Assembly: GCA_033026295.1 (NCBI GenBank)
Contig: CM065168.1
Span: forward strand, 25,211,306-25,275,305
DNA length: 64,000 nt
Direction: 5' to 3'
Source of the DNA: Channa striata
Lineage: Eukaryota > Chordata > Actinopteri > Anabantiformes > Channidae
The number at the start of each line of letters is the position of its first letter. The first letter of the stretch is position 1. The notes below the pieces were generated by a model, which was not told the DNA's origin, did no database searches, and worked only from the letters and a program-made list of their open reading frames with translations. A program made the position numbers and the translations under genes. Positions 1 to 13,032 of the stretch are shown here, piece after piece.

Positions 1-3000
1 GAGAGCACAAACAAGAAGCTTCTAAAGCTGACGGAGCCATGTGCTGATGTCATCAGCAGTGAAAACATTGCAAGAGCACAGAATGGAAGAAACTTAAGCC
101 ACCACAGGTGCGCTCTTTGTTAGATCACTGCTTAAAGGCTACATATTTTAAGTAGAAGGTGAAAGCTGACAGTGCCACATGTTTGCTAGTACATGGATGA
201 AAGACAGAAAGAGTGAGACCAGTTGTTTTCTAGAAAGTTGAAATAGTAGAATAATGAACACGAACTAGAGGTTTGCGTAAAAAACGTTTAGACAGATCAC
301 AAACTGCTTTGTGATTCACACCACTGACTGGAGCTAATCTGGGCAGATAACATATCCACAAATACAAAGGCAAAATGGAACCACATTAACATCATATGCT
401 GACAGACTTTAAAATCATGTATCCTGTTGAGTAAAAAACTCAACAGTAGTAGTAGTTAAGATTTTGATCAAAGCACATGATGCAGGTTATATCAACCCAG
501 ACATTCTACTGTTGACCCTGTTTTGTAATTTACACATTATTTTTAGAGCCCAGTCTAAGAAAATGTTTTACACTTTATTAGACAATGACTGAATGATAAC
601 TGAAATGATTTGACATGAATTGAGTTTTCTTTAGTGTAGGAAACTGTTATAAACTGTTATATATATATATATTTATATGTTATATAAACAGCATTTGGAC
701 AGTGGTAAACCTTGTTCAAATAGTGAATCAATCAGGGAAGAAAAGCTTGTAAAGCAAAACAATGAAAAAGCTTCTAGTCTGTAGCTTTACTGCACGACTT
801 AGACACCAATTTGGATGACTTAGTATCTAATTTAGACAACTTATTAACATTAGTTTAACATTTTCCACAATACTGCTTGCTTTCATTATGCCTTTCAGGC
901 ATCCATGAGCACATATTTTGCTTATAGATCAGCTTAATTGTCTTTCGGAGGACTGTGCAGAAGCTATCTAATCAAAGGCATGTCACAAATGTAAAAGAAT
1001 AGCTTTCAAAAACTGCCACCTGTCCTTCACACATTGCATAGCTGAAGAGGTTTGAGACCAAAACATATTTCTCTCAAAGCTACAATATACAACCTTTAAT
1101 TAACCCAAGGTTTCCCATACTCTGAGAGTTTTTGGCGTCTACCTTTCCAATCAGCTGATGCGCAGGGTTTGGCCTTTTCCGATTGGTTGAAATGGCGAGC
1201 CTCACTCAAAAACCCCTCTCTGCACTGTTGCAACTGCTGTTCTGTGAGTCTGTGTCACGGGAGGCCTTGACAGGACATCTCCACATTAATTCAAGTCACA
1301 GCACAAAGGTCTAAGATGGTTTTAGATCAATGTAAGATTTCCAGCTTTCCAACTTTCCAGCTTTCCAGGCTGCCCCCGGGTGGTCAACACTTTTAATTAA
1401 TGCAGCTTTAAGGTAAGTACATTCTAGTCATGCGATACAACTAAATAAAAGAAAAACTCTGTGTGATCTCAAAGTTTAAATCTTAATACAAATCCTTTAA
1501 TAAAAGTGAACTGAGCAGTGTAATAATGTTTGGCAAAGAGCAGGACCACAGTGAGTCCAGACAAAGAATTAGCTCTTGCTGGTACGTTTCCTGCAGCTGA
1601 CACCTTTAATCGTATATCTGCCAAATATAAAAGCCCAATAATGTGTTTCTAAAGCTGCCTCACTGTAAGGGAGCATATTGTTCACAGTGTGATTTTACCT
1701 GCACTGATGTGTCCTTTTCTCAATGCCTCTGAGAGGTTTAACATAATTGCATTCATTAACCAATCGACACACCTACCTCATATTCTACATTCCAGCTTGA
1801 CCCAACCACAATTCAGAACATAACTCCCTGGACAATTATAATTGATGTACACTTGTTCTTCGTGTTCTTTTGTAAATATGTCCTAATAAAGTGGGGCAGC
1901 TCAAGACCTCACTGTAATCACAAGTGTTTAACAATCATTCTTTGTACTCTCTACATCTCTACAGCTAATTAGAATCTATAAACATGGTGACTAAACACAA
2001 GTGACTAAAGTCTCATTAGCAATTCTCCCTCCTCCACAGACAAAAGCCTCCAATGAGGTTTCCACATTTCTTTCCTCTCTTACAAACTTGCCTTTAGAAT
2101 CGCTCCCAAGCTTTTTGCTGGATACTTGATAGATACAGCAAGAGCTGGCATCAAGAATAAAAATGCTTTGAAATTGCCACGAAGCTTTTGAAGCCTGTGT
2201 CCCACTGCTCAATGCTCTCAGGGTTTTCATCTCTCCCATCTCTCCTCATTTGCCGAGGAGCTCTCAGGGCCTCACTGAGCAGCTGTAATGAACTCCAAGC
2301 AAAAGCATCCAGAGAGCGGTGAGGCTGCATGGACCAGCCAGGCAGCGCACTGCTGCACTGAATGTGCTGCAAGCTGCTTTGTGCAAACACACTGCACGCA
2401 ATAATCTACAAAGCTTTAGCAACGCAGTAAAGCTTACGAGTCATTTTCGAAGACATCCTTCAATTATTTCACTGCTCATCAAGTAATCCTGAGTAAGTGA
2501 GGGACTGGAAAGAAAGGGATGTGACATCACAGGGGTCTGTTCTGCATGATTTATTCTAGAAAGTAGTCAGTTCCCCCTGCTGTGCATGTATTTCACAATT
2601 GCAGTTGTAATGGGCGTTGTTCATTTTCTATCTCAGTGGATTTGGAGGACGAGGAGGCCACCTACAAGCTTGTGCAGAGTAGGCAGTGGAAGTCTTTGTG
2701 AGAAGAGGAAAAGAATGGCAAACAGAGACACATTCAACAGCAGCATGGGAAATGGTAACAATGTAGATTACATGTTTTACCAGGCTTCTAAACTGAGTGA
2801 TACTGCAAACTAGCAGCAGGACAGAAGCAGTCTGAAAAAAAAAAAACAAACTTAAAATTACCCAAATGATGCAGACTTCCATTTCCGACAGGGGTAACCT
2901 CTTCTACATGGAGGGGCAATTAGGTTTAGAGGGATCTCTGAGACTTCTACAGGCAATGAGGTGTGTCTCCTGCAACATAAGAAGAGAAAGGCACATCATG

Positions 3001-3942
3001 AAGATTCAGAAAACAGTATTTTTATTCAATATCCAACAGCAATTGGTGCATGCAAGTTGACATTTTTCTTTTGCAGCGTGAATTGTGTTGTACTGTATAC
3101 AAGTCAGGGGCTCCGTCAGCATGCTAACTCCTGCTGAGCTGAACGTTCCGTTTGGCAGAAAGAGAGATTACTTCTGTCCACTGCCCGCAGCATTTTAATG
3201 CCTTCAAATCAGAGTTGGGCACTCTCACTTATGCATTAACACAATGGTCTGAATCAGCACACAGAGCCCATTGCCAGGTAGGGAGGAGCAGGACGAGGCG
3301 GAGGAGGAGGAGGCAGGAGATGTGACATGATCAGAATGTACCAGCCTGAGTGTAATGTGAGATAAAAAAAAAAAAAAAACAGAGGCTGTGGAAAACTGAT
3401 ATGAAGAGGAGGGAAGCACAAGACAGGAGGAAGCAAATTCAAAAGAGTTCCAGCAACTGAACAATACATTAGGTCATACTTTCACAGGTAACTGGCAGTC
3501 AGGCCGAACACTGCAGATATTTCAGTACATATTTTATTTAGGTAGCCCTGAAACCTGTAAAGCAGATAACGTAATGACTTGTTTTTCTGTTTCAATTGGA
3601 CATAAAATGGATGTGATCATCATCTAAGTCACAAGTCCAGACTAACACTATCTGGTAAAGCTGATGACACACAGATAATTATACTTTGTTTTGTGTAATC
3701 CAATTTTGAGTAATAAATAATTAATGAATTATTAGACTCAAGTTTAGGGAAGAAAGTCTTTTTTCACACCTAACCATTTCCTTCACAAAAATAATAACAT
3801 GCTAGTATATATTTGCATCTAATAGTGTAATGTCATATTTTGAAAGACAAGAATTATATTCTTGGTAAAATGTATGAACCCCTTTTCCAAAAAAGGGGAA
3901 CGAGGGATTTTAGAATCAAAGGGTGTTTACTAAAGTTTCTAC
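1..3942. other. Intron-like noncoding sequence with small simple repeats
   Basis: AT-rich sequence with no credible coding exon. It contains a short (AT)n run at 659-672, a small tandem of a CCAGCTTT-type unit at about 1339-1369, a GGA-rich tract at 3294-3318 and a poly(A) run at 3363-3379. 2190-2400 is less AT-rich and more complex than its surroundings and could be a regulatory element, but nothing in it is recognisable. An 8-bp-stem hairpin lies at 3879-3898. Confidence 0.5.
659..672. repeat. Short (AT)n microsatellite
   Basis: Uninterrupted AT dinucleotides, followed by further TTATAT words. Confidence 0.8.
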
Positions 3943-3975
3943 TGTAGCTGCCACACCCCACCTTCTGGAGCTACA
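3943..3975 (+). repeat. Left 33-bp terminal direct repeat of the miniature LTR-like element
   Basis: Begins TGTAGCTGCCACAC and ends GAGCTACA, with a 7-bp terminal inversion (TGTAGCT / AGCTACA). It is followed after one base by the putative primer-binding site. Confidence 0.5.
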
Positions 3976-4573
3976 CTGGTGTCAGAAATGGGACTGGGAC
4001 CTTCCCGAATCAGCCTGCCTCAGCTGACCTGCTGTTCTCCTGACCCGGAGAGACGCCGCCGGCCAATCGCTACGCCAGTCAGGTGGAGCTAGCTGCTCTC
4101 CACTGGGGAGTGGAGAGGAGAAAACAACCCAAATGGGTTGTTCCCGCTCTGCAGGTGCTCAGTGACCTGTCCTCAGATCAGTCCTGCGGGAGCTCCGGCC
4201 CATCACCGCCGCACTCAACAGGTGCTTTGGGCACTGAGTGGAGCTGGGAACAGCTCTGGTGAGATCGCAGCTTCCCAGCTCGGGTGCTAGGCAGCTGCTT
4301 TCCAGTCAGAAGAGGCGACAGAGACGCAGTGGGAGCTGCACAGCCTGCACTGCTGAGACTGCAACATCGCAGAGTCAGGGTGACGTGAATCGGGTCCATC
4401 AGCGTTGCAGGCCGGTCGAGCGGCGCTGCCTTTCAGGGTAAAACCCCTACCTGGTCGGGGTACCCATGGAGGACAGTACACTGGGGTCAGGTCAGCCTGC
4501 TAGTGCCCAAGCTAGCTGCTAATTAGCTGCACCAGTTAGGCTGAGCTAGCATAGCTCTAGCTCCGCCACTCAT

Positions 4574-4606
4574 TGTAGCTGCCACACACCAGCTTCTGGC
4601 CCTACA
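4574..4606 (+). repeat. Right 33-bp terminal direct repeat of the miniature LTR-like element
   Basis: 29 of 33 positions match the left repeat. The terminal inversion is weaker here because the 3' end reads CCCTACA rather than AGCTACA. Confidence 0.5.
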
Positions 4607-4658
4607 ATATATTGGATATTATAAATAGTAATATAGAAAGTTAATTCAATAATTATCT

Positions 4659-5713
4659 TCAATTCAATTAAAATCCACTTTATTTATATGTGGCCAATTT
4701 ACAACAAAGTCATCTTAAGGGACTTTACATAATAAAGTCAAGACTATAAAGACATTTAGAGAAAACCCACTAAATCCCCCTTGAGCAGCTATAGGAAACA
4801 GTGGAGAGGAAAAACTCCCTTTAACGGAAGAAACCTCCAGCAGAACCAGGCTCAGGGTGGGCGGACATCTGCCTTGACCGGTTGGGCTGAGTGGAAGATG
4901 AAGAGAAAAGGGCAACAAGAAGGGGGACATCTGAAGACAGGGACAAAGAAGGAGAAGTACAACTACGGGACAAAGAAGACACAGAGTTAATGTCATAGAG
5001 TGGTGACATATAAATGTGGGCTGAGAGGAGGAAAGTGTCTCAGGGGTTGGTCCCCCAGCAGTCTATGCCTACAGCAGCAGGACTAGAACTAACTATAAGT
5101 TTTATCAAAGAGGAAGGTTTGGAGCCTTGTCTTAAAAGTAGAGGTCTGCTTCCCGAATCTGGAGTGGGAGCTGGTTCCACAGGAGAGGAGCGGGATAGCT
5201 AAAGGCTCTGCCTCCCATTCTGGGAACCACAAGTAGGCCTGCATTCTGAGACCGAAGTGGTCTGTTAGGATGATATGGTACTAGGAGATCTTTTAGGTAT
5301 GATGGAGCTTGACCATTTAGAGCTTTATAGGTAACAAGAAGGGTTTTAAATTCTTTTCTACATTTAATGGAAGGCCAATGGAGAGAAGCTAATGAAAGTG
5401 AAATATGATCTCTCCTACCAATCCCAGTCAGTAATCTTCCTGCAGCATTTTGGAATAATTGAAGGCTTTTGAGAGAGTTACTGGAGCAACCTGAAAGTAA
5501 AGACTTACAGTAGTCCAATCTAGAAGTAACAAATGCATGGACCAGTTTCTCCGCATCACTTTGAGACGGGATACTAATTTTGGCAATGTTCCGTAGGTGG
5601 AAGAAGACTGTTCTAGAGATTTGTTTTATGTGTGAGGTAAATGACAAGTCCTGGTCAAAAATGACTCTGAGATTCCTTGCAGGACTACTGGGGGCCAGAG
5701 TTATGTCATCTGT
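4659..5713 (-). mobile_element. L2-type LINE, 5'-truncated copy A (end of reverse transcriptase plus 3' UTR)
   Basis: The minus strand reads the C-terminal part of a teleost L2 polymerase at 5132-5647. Recognisable blocks are SHIKQISRTVFFHLRNIAKI, DAEKLVHAFVTSRLDYC, LTGIGRRDHISLSLASLHW and KTLLVTYKALNGQAPSYLKD. The frame then breaks shortly after WNQLPLQIREAD. The 3' UTR and the TCAATTCAATT tail lie at 4659-5130. Homology to the longer copy at 60135-62525 stops abruptly near 5713, the usual 5' truncation of incomplete reverse transcription. This copy keeps a DAEKLVHAF block that the longer copy has lost, so the two copies decayed independently. Confidence 0.85.
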
Positions 5714-7325
5714 TTTTCTCTCAAAGATTCTTTTGTGTTGACTTCATTTTATATAGATGTTGAGCAGCAGATCCAGGCAAACCTGTACTGAACCCAACTC
5801 AACCACAGAGCATTGGACTACACAGGAGCGAGTGTAGCTTTTAGGGTCAATGAAAGAGTGGCCATAAATAAACCACCTTTATATCTCCTCTTGGTGCCTA
5901 ATTGCTGCAGCTGGCTGAGTAATGGTAGAAGCAGCTACTCGTCATTGAAACATCCCCCTGACCCTAAGCACTGACACCGAATGGTACACTGATAATGTGC
6001 TGCCTCTGCATGACTTTGGTCTGCTATCAGCTGTGGACCACCATGGTGTGTTGACAGTACCTTACGTACCATTTATAACATGCCACATCCTCCAACTTAA
6101 GCAAACATATTGCCCAGGAGAGCTACGTTGTTTTCTATTTTCACTGTAAAAAAAAGGAAGGCCGTGGAACACTCATTGTCCACAAACTTTTTTTTTTCTT
6201 CGTTAAACTCCTCTTTTATCAGAAAAAAAACATCAAGCATCAAAAGTCAGACAAAGCAAACACAGGAACATTTCTGCTAGTATCAGAAAAGCTCTGCAGG
6301 CAACAGAGAAAGCCGACGTTTAAATGCCTCAGACTTTATCTGACATGTGAGAATTAAAAAGCATTTAAGTTGATCTCAATGAACTCATAAACCTTCAAGG
6401 TGGATGGCCGAGGAGTATCAACTTCAAGAGTGTTAGTAAAGGCTGATATAAAAACAAGCACTAAAAAGATTGCATTGATTAGTCTGAGATAAAAACAGCA
6501 GAAAGAGTCAGCATGTGAGGAATAACAAAGGTTTAGTCTTAAAGGGAGACCAGTTGTTTTTGCTTTTCTTTTGATTTATGAGGATGACATGGCTTCATTT
6601 GAAATAATAACCTTATGTTTCGATTAAAAAGTAAAAATGGAAATTTTCACCCTCATTTTGAACAGAATATACATATTTGCAAATCATTTTTTTTCATTTT
6701 CAGTTTTAAATAGTAAAAAGACAACATATTAAATGTGGCATTTAAAAAATGCTCCTTAAGTTTGATGCCAGTAACAACTTTCAAAACTGTTGGGACAGGG
6801 GCAAAAAAGACTGAAAAAGCTGTTAATGTATTTTTCTTTTTAAACACTAAACAGTTGTTGGAATGCCTTACAGCTAAGAGGTTAAATGCTAACAACAGCA
6901 CCCGAGAAGGACAGGATGAGCCTCATTCTTCTGTGAAAGACTACAAGGACAAACGTAGGCAAACAACAACCTAACTGTTTTTAAAACGATACTGCTATTC
7001 ATTGGGCCGCAATTTTAAAATTGCAAAAGCTGCAACAATTTTTTTTTTTTAACGCTAAAATAATAAGGGAAGTATTCACACTGGTTTCACATGCAGAGAG
7101 CTGCCCTCCCTGCCTGCAGAGGAAGTGTGTGAGTGGATAAGAAAAGTTTAATATCCAAACAAGTTTAACGAAAATGGCCTCTGCTGAAGGAAACTCCAAT
7201 GTCGACAAGGAAGAGACTACACTAGAGTCAAAGTGAAACAGTCAGTCGAATTTATTTTAGTTTAACCACGCAAGGTAAACATCACAAATGTTCTCAGGAC
7301 TTGGGCTGCTGGATTACTAAAAAGA
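5714..7325. other. Noncoding sequence, nothing recognised
   Basis: AT-rich sequence with T and A homopolymer runs (for example 6188-6196 and 7039-7050). The short frames at 6653-6974 overlap on both strands and look random. No repeat family was recognised. Confidence 0.4.
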
Positions 7326-7602
7326 GGCGACTGTGATTCAGTTGGTAGCGCGGTCGTCCACCAATCCCACAGTTGTTGGTTTGATCCGTGGCTCCTCTGG
7401 TCACATGTCAAAGTGTCCTTGAGAAAGACACTGAACCCCGCTTAGTTGCTCCCGGTGAGCGTCGGCCAGCTGCATAGCAACTCCCCCATTGGTGTATGAA
7501 TGTGTGTGTGTTTGAGAGTGTGAATGGGTAGATAAGAAGCAGTGTAAAGCACTTTGAGTTCCAACAGGTAGAAAAGCGCTATATAAGTGCAGACCATTTA
7601 CA
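7326..7602 (+). mobile_element. tRNA-derived SINE
   Basis: The head resembles a tRNA gene with internal RNA polymerase III promoter: an A-box-like CAGTTGGTAGCGCGG near 7339-7353 and a B-box-like GGTTTGATCC near 7379-7388. The body contains AAGTGTCCTTGAGAAAGACA and CTGAACCCC, a motif widespread in teleost SINEs. The tail ends GCGCTATATAAGTGCAG before an AT-rich 3' end, as in LINE-derived SINE tails. No protein is encoded. The same body, with a different tail, recurs inverted at 48640-48836. Confidence 0.65.
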
Positions 7603-8264
7603 ATTTAAAAACAAGTCTGCTAATGCAACCTCCAAATGCTACTTGTCTCAGTACAGCCAGGTATTAACTGACATGCATCTGTGGTTGAATGTGTGAGAGC
7701 TTCACTTCGAACAAAGCTGGATCAAAAACAGCTTATAGCTATAGTTTTTTATTATCAACAGTTCAGTGCAACCAAAGCGCTGAATAAACTGAAGTAGAAG
7801 TTTATAAGATATTGTATGCAACACTGAATAGTCTTATCACTTATAGCTTGTTTGTACTAAGTGAAACAGAAGATGAGATTCTACTTTATAATGTTAATCT
7901 TAAAAAAATGCCCTGTTATAAAAAGACACCATTTCTATATGACAAAAACGTTTTACTTTTGATGCAGACACAGAACAACAAATCCACACTTCTGGTTCTC
8001 AAATGCACTTAGTTTCAATATCACGCAGGCACTTTGACCTGTTTTTCAGATTTTCATTACTTTATTTATGTTAAAGTGGGATGTACCAGATCATTCTCAT
8101 TCCAGAGGCGTAAAAAGAGCTGCTTTGTCCAGTTGTGCACTTTAGTGACGATTGTAACACAACGTGGAGTGTGAGGTTATTATAGTAAGGAAGTACATGT
8201 GTGTCATTGTCACTACTTGTAGGGTTTTATCTTCATGTAATTTATCTTATGTTTACTTTAGAAC

Positions 8265-8293
8265 AACCTTACCCTAAGTCTTAGGGTAAGGTT
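8265..8293. repeat. Perfect 14-bp inverted repeat containing CCCTAA / TTAGGG
   Basis: AACCTTACCCTAAG, one T, then CTTAGGGTAAGGTT. Both arms match exactly and would form a tight hairpin with a one-base loop. Each arm holds a single copy of the vertebrate telomere hexamer in head-to-head orientation. No tandem array is present. Confidence 0.7.
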
Positions 8294-11200
8294 TAACCGT
8301 AATGTATTTTTTTGTGTGTGTAGAAAGAAATTCCCAGAGCATCCAATATGTTAGGCATCAGATAACGATGATGTGGGATGAGAACATATCGGATATATGG
8401 GATTAAAAGACAAGACTCTCATTACTACACAAAACTGTTGACATACCCTATGAAAAAGATCTAGACCAATGTGTTGGTCCAGCCTATCAGGACTTTTTGA
8501 CTTGCAGCAGTCCAACAAGTCCTTCAACTTTGAGACTTTTCTGTCCTAACCCACTTAAGTGTTCTAAACAGCATCCCAACATAGGAATTTGTTAAAACTA
8601 CATCCCTTTAGGAAACAGGCACCACAGTAGTAGATATCATCGCTTATTTATGTGTTATGTGTTTTAAAAAACATGCTGAAAAATTAAAGAAATAAGATGG
8701 GGACTTGTTAGCTCAAAGTTTGGGTATTTCCATATGGTACTTTATGTTGTAGGAGACAAATGTGAAATTGTTTTTCTTCTATACTTTTGTAATTTAAACA
8801 TATTGAAGGAAACATTGCAATAGAAGCCTATGAACAAAATCAAAATCACAACAAAAAATTATTACATTACCTTCCTGTGTCTACTGGTCTATAAAGGAGC
8901 TTGAGAATTCCTAGCTTCCACTTCTTTCAGATGTCAAACATTATGTATATATGTATAATTACAGAGACAGTGATTCTTTAAGAAGTGTGGAACACATCGA
9001 ACATCTTGAAGTGACCCTGCTGCAGCCAGACTTTAATTGCAGCACCTTTCAATTACAGCCACGTTTACCTACCTGCACTTATCATAGAGCATCGAGAGGG
9101 GTTGTGACGGGAACATGTTCATTTCCAACACTAATGAATAGAAGTGGGGTTCTCAAATTTGAAAACATAATATTCAATGGTAGCATATACTTTATTTTAT
9201 TGGTATAATCTTCATTGATATATTAAAATGAAAGAACCTCTTAAATTCTAAACGTCTCGCTGTAATGTGATGCAGCACGTGACTTGCGAACCCTGCATAA
9301 AATGTAAATCCAACAGGAACGTGCCATATGGATAAATGTGCCCTAAAGACAAATGGGTTATGCTCTTTGTGACCCGGAGCTGCCAGTAATAATCTCTCAC
9401 CCACAGAAGAAAGTCCTGCATGGAGATTTCCCCCTGCCTGTCATATAAGCTTCAGTTATCAGTGGAGTGCAGGTTCTCTGCTTGCATAAAGGCAATCTCT
9501 AAACACGCTGGCTCCCCAAACTTTCACACTGTGAGAAGGCTAGAAAAGTGGTTTCAAGGACTAACCGAGCTTAATAAAGATTGATTGTCCTGGGAAACAA
9601 GCGTACATAGCACACACACACACACAGTTATAGTCTGTACACAAACTATGCTCTGGTTTTGTGTGTTCTCAAAATTACTTCAAATATAAAACTACAGATA
9701 ATAATATTAACTGAAAACTACTTACAAAATCAAAAATGCAAATTTAATACAATTTATGAGAGGCTCTTCACAAGTCAGTAAAACTCTCAAACTTATTTAG
9801 ATCATACAGGAACAACATCTAGAGTCATGTTACCGGATTCCTCGTAAATCAAAGTCTATTGTGCACATTTTTCTTCTTCTTCCACCCTACTATCCAGTCA
9901 GATTCATATACACCAATCAGCAACTACATTAACACTGCTGGTCTTAATGTCGTGAAGAATAAGCTACACAGTCCATTGCACAGTGTGCAGAGGTGGTAGA
10001 AGTTCAATAAGTAAGTAAAAGGGGAAACATACTTTCCTCACGACAAATACTACTTAAATCATTTATTCAATTAAAAGTACCAAGTAGATTATATACATTT
10101 AAGTTAAAATACAAAAGTACAATTACCCCACTAGGACAACGCATTTTAAAGAACATTGATTATGGTTATGGAACAACATGCACACATGTAATTAATAATA
10201 AATAGGGATCAAAGATCACTGTTGGAAAAAAGTCGAGCAAATTTTGTCTGCAAAAAAAAAAAAATCAGGATGGCTAAAAAGAAGATGTGTCCCTATGTTT
10301 ACATAGGCTCCATTTATTTGGCAGTTTGCGCTCACATTTTGAGAGTTGCTTATGATTGGTTATCTTTCCACTCTCTTATGTCTGCCAGTTGAATTTATAT
10401 TTATTGATAAACAACCAGAGGCTGCCTTGCTTGGCTGTGACCAGTTCATCATGTTAAAGTGGGTCGCCGTGATCTTGGACAAGAACGCTTTTCAGTGCTG
10501 AAATTCAAGTTTCTTTAATTGAATAGTTTCTTTCTGAAATCAGACAAGCACTTCAACATGACTGTAAAGTGTAAAGTTTATTTTCCAGCGGTAAAAAAGG
10601 TCCATAATAAACATGAGCAAACAAATACATTTAGTTTGACTGTGACCAGTGCTGCTTTAAATATGTTTTTCCACTTTAAGATGTGTTAGAAAAGCAATCA
10701 AAAAGTAATCAAATGTAATAATTTACTTTGATGAAGTAATTTCAATATCTATATATTTTTATTATTGTTAACAAAATTTATTGTAGAATAATATATTTCA
10801 AAAATTGCCAGCAGTGCTTAAAAAAAACAATTAAATATCTCAGATTGGTGAGAGTTACTATAAAACTTGCTGCTGCTTTTGTTCAGTGTTTCTGTACATC
10901 GGGAGGCTTGGTACTATTTGATTTGCACTAAAATATTATGTAGAGTATTTTTAATATTAAACTTTTGCATTCAGTCCTATCTAGATCATTGTAAAAATCA
11001 ATAACTTTCTCTGACATTCTGCAGCCAGCACACATTGTTGTGATGTCTCTGATTCTGCCTGAGATCACCATTTAATCAAACATCTCCTTGAATTTTTCAG
11101 TTTAGTTTTGTGTAAGTAAACTGCTGTTTTCAATCACCGACAGGAAAGTGCACAATGGACATTTTCTTATGAATACTTTGCATGGTAATACAATGGGCAG

Positions 11201-13032
11201 AGTATTACAGTCTGGAAAAGGACTGCTGGAGACATATTTAAACCGACATTTCCCTGTGTCTCTGCATGTCAGCGTTAAGCAGTGCAGCTACAGTGCAAAA
11301 TAACATGTCACGGTCATGTTGTGGGTTCAGCGAATGCAGGTCGTGTCAGTGAGTCTCTTACTTTCAGGGTCATGTGTCTGTGCAGCCGCACTGACTGTGC
11401 ATTCGGTTTCCTTTGGTAGCGGGCGAGATGAAGGGGTGGGAAGACAGTGTGGGTCTGTGTGTGTTGGGGGGTTGTCACATTTCACGGTCAATGATATTGG
11501 TTCATTAGCACAGTACAACAAGGTCAGTTCATCTGGAAACGTAGCCGTCCACTGCTGCACCACAGCCCCACCACTCACCAGTCATCAGGGCTCAGCTCAA
11601 AGCAAAAAGCAGCTTCAAGATGAGAAAGACACAAACCCATCAAGTGTCTGAGCCTCACTACAACACACAGCACTAAGCTAGTGACTGTGGGAACTGTGTT
11701 CTATTGACACCAATCCAGGGACAAAGCCCCCAACCCCCCACCTCTTTACTTCCTCCTGATGGGTGAGCAGTGTGCACTTGCTTGTGTTATGTAACACACG
11801 GTCTTCCATGTACTGTGCTTCTCCAAAAGCGGGTTTAAGCGTTTTTTCTTTATATAATGTGGAGATCCAAAGCTGTCTCTTTTCACTATATAGACTTGTA
11901 TTATATCCCACAGTCTGAATGCATGCTTACCCATTGCATTATTCAACACAGAGCAAGCTAATTGTCTAATTTCAGAGATCCTAAGCTATGTTTCTATCAC
12001 TTTAAAAAAAGAGCAACAAGCTCCTTTATTAACTCTCGAAAGCTTCAAATATTTGTGTGTGCTGATTATAATAAGATCATTATTATTGTTCTCCAAAGAA
12101 GAAAATTAAACTGACATAGTGGCAAGAGGTGATCTGAGAAAACTAAACCCGGGCCGACAATATCACTTTGACTGAATCCAATTAACCTTTGCTGCTTCAC
12201 TGTGAGGCCTTTGGAAATCAGCTTTGCTGTAGCGCACCTCCATCTATCACTCCCTCCATCTCACTCAGCTCATCACAATCACATCAGTGGAGTCTAGGGG
12301 GAGAGATATTTATAAGCTTCAGTAGTAAATACAAAGATTTAATTATTGATGGTGTCCACTGCCTGGCTCACACCATGTAATGAGGCCTGTCTAAAAAAAA
12401 AAAAGAAAAAAAAAACGGAAACAACCTCCTGATTAATTATTGCAGTTTATCACACCACTGAGTGCTGAGAGCTGGGATTTGCATTACAGGGAAGGCCTTG
12501 TGTTCAACCGGGGCCACTTCGCTGCACTGTGCATTACCACAATCACCACCACAGGCCTCGCACTGATAGGCTCAATGAACCAGTTCATAGTGGGATTATG
12601 GCCTATATCCACTTATCCCCAAGAGCAGAACAAGGAATGGGAAAACAAACACAGGCATTGCAACTTATAAGCAGATGTAGCTAAGTGGGCCTGTGTGGCT
12701 GTACAGCTCCTGAAGGACAGGCCAACATACAGTGAACAAAGCATTATGCGGCAAAGCATCAGTGTCTAATTCTCCTTCTTTCTGTCGAACATGTTTGCAG
12801 GCCGGCACATTTGTTCAACGGACTGTTGCAAGGGAATAATAGCTAGTTCTCCGAGGCAACAAAAAGACCTACAAAGTCTCAGTCTCTGTTAAGATGCCAA
12901 ACAAAGGCGTTCTGTTTTACCATCAATGAATTGCTAATTACTGCATAAGAGCAATATTGTTTTCAAATATCAGTGACTGCGTTGATGATATTTCTTTGGT
13001 CTAAATACAGTAGAATGAGCCAATGAGCGTAT

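Larger units (their letters stand above)
3943..4606 (+). mobile_element. Miniature LTR-like retroelement candidate (SMART/TRIM-like) with tRNA-Leu-type primer-binding site
   Basis: Two 33-bp direct repeats, 3943-3975 and 4574-4606, agree at 29 of 33 positions. Each starts TGTAG and ends CTACA, as LTRs start TG and end CA. One base after the left repeat, 3977-3995 reads TGGTGTCAGAAATGGGACT. It matches the complement of the 3' end of vertebrate tRNA-Leu(CAG) plus CCA at 17 of 19 positions, which is the expected primer-binding site. The interior is strikingly GC-rich and holds no recognisable gag or pol; its longest frame (4238-4441) has no known domain. I see no polypurine tract before the right repeat and no matching 5-bp target duplication, so an internally deleted Gypsy-type element or a chance arrangement remains possible. 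Confidence 0.45.

Noticed and set aside
4238..4441. 67-codon basic frame inside the miniature LTR-like element as a gag gene
   Set aside because: No zinc knuckle or capsid signature is visible; Arg/Ser richness follows from GC content.
5132..5647. 171-codon minus-strand frame as a host gene
   Set aside because: It is the C-terminal part of an L2 reverse transcriptase with the L2 3' UTR downstream, so it is annotated as a mobile element.
7326..7400. Functional tRNA gene
   Set aside because: The A- and B-box-like words are present, but the sequence cannot fold into a full cloverleaf and continues into a SINE body.
8265..8293. Interstitial telomere or fusion site
   Set aside because: Only one TTAGGG and one CCCTAA are present; a fusion site should show tandem arrays.
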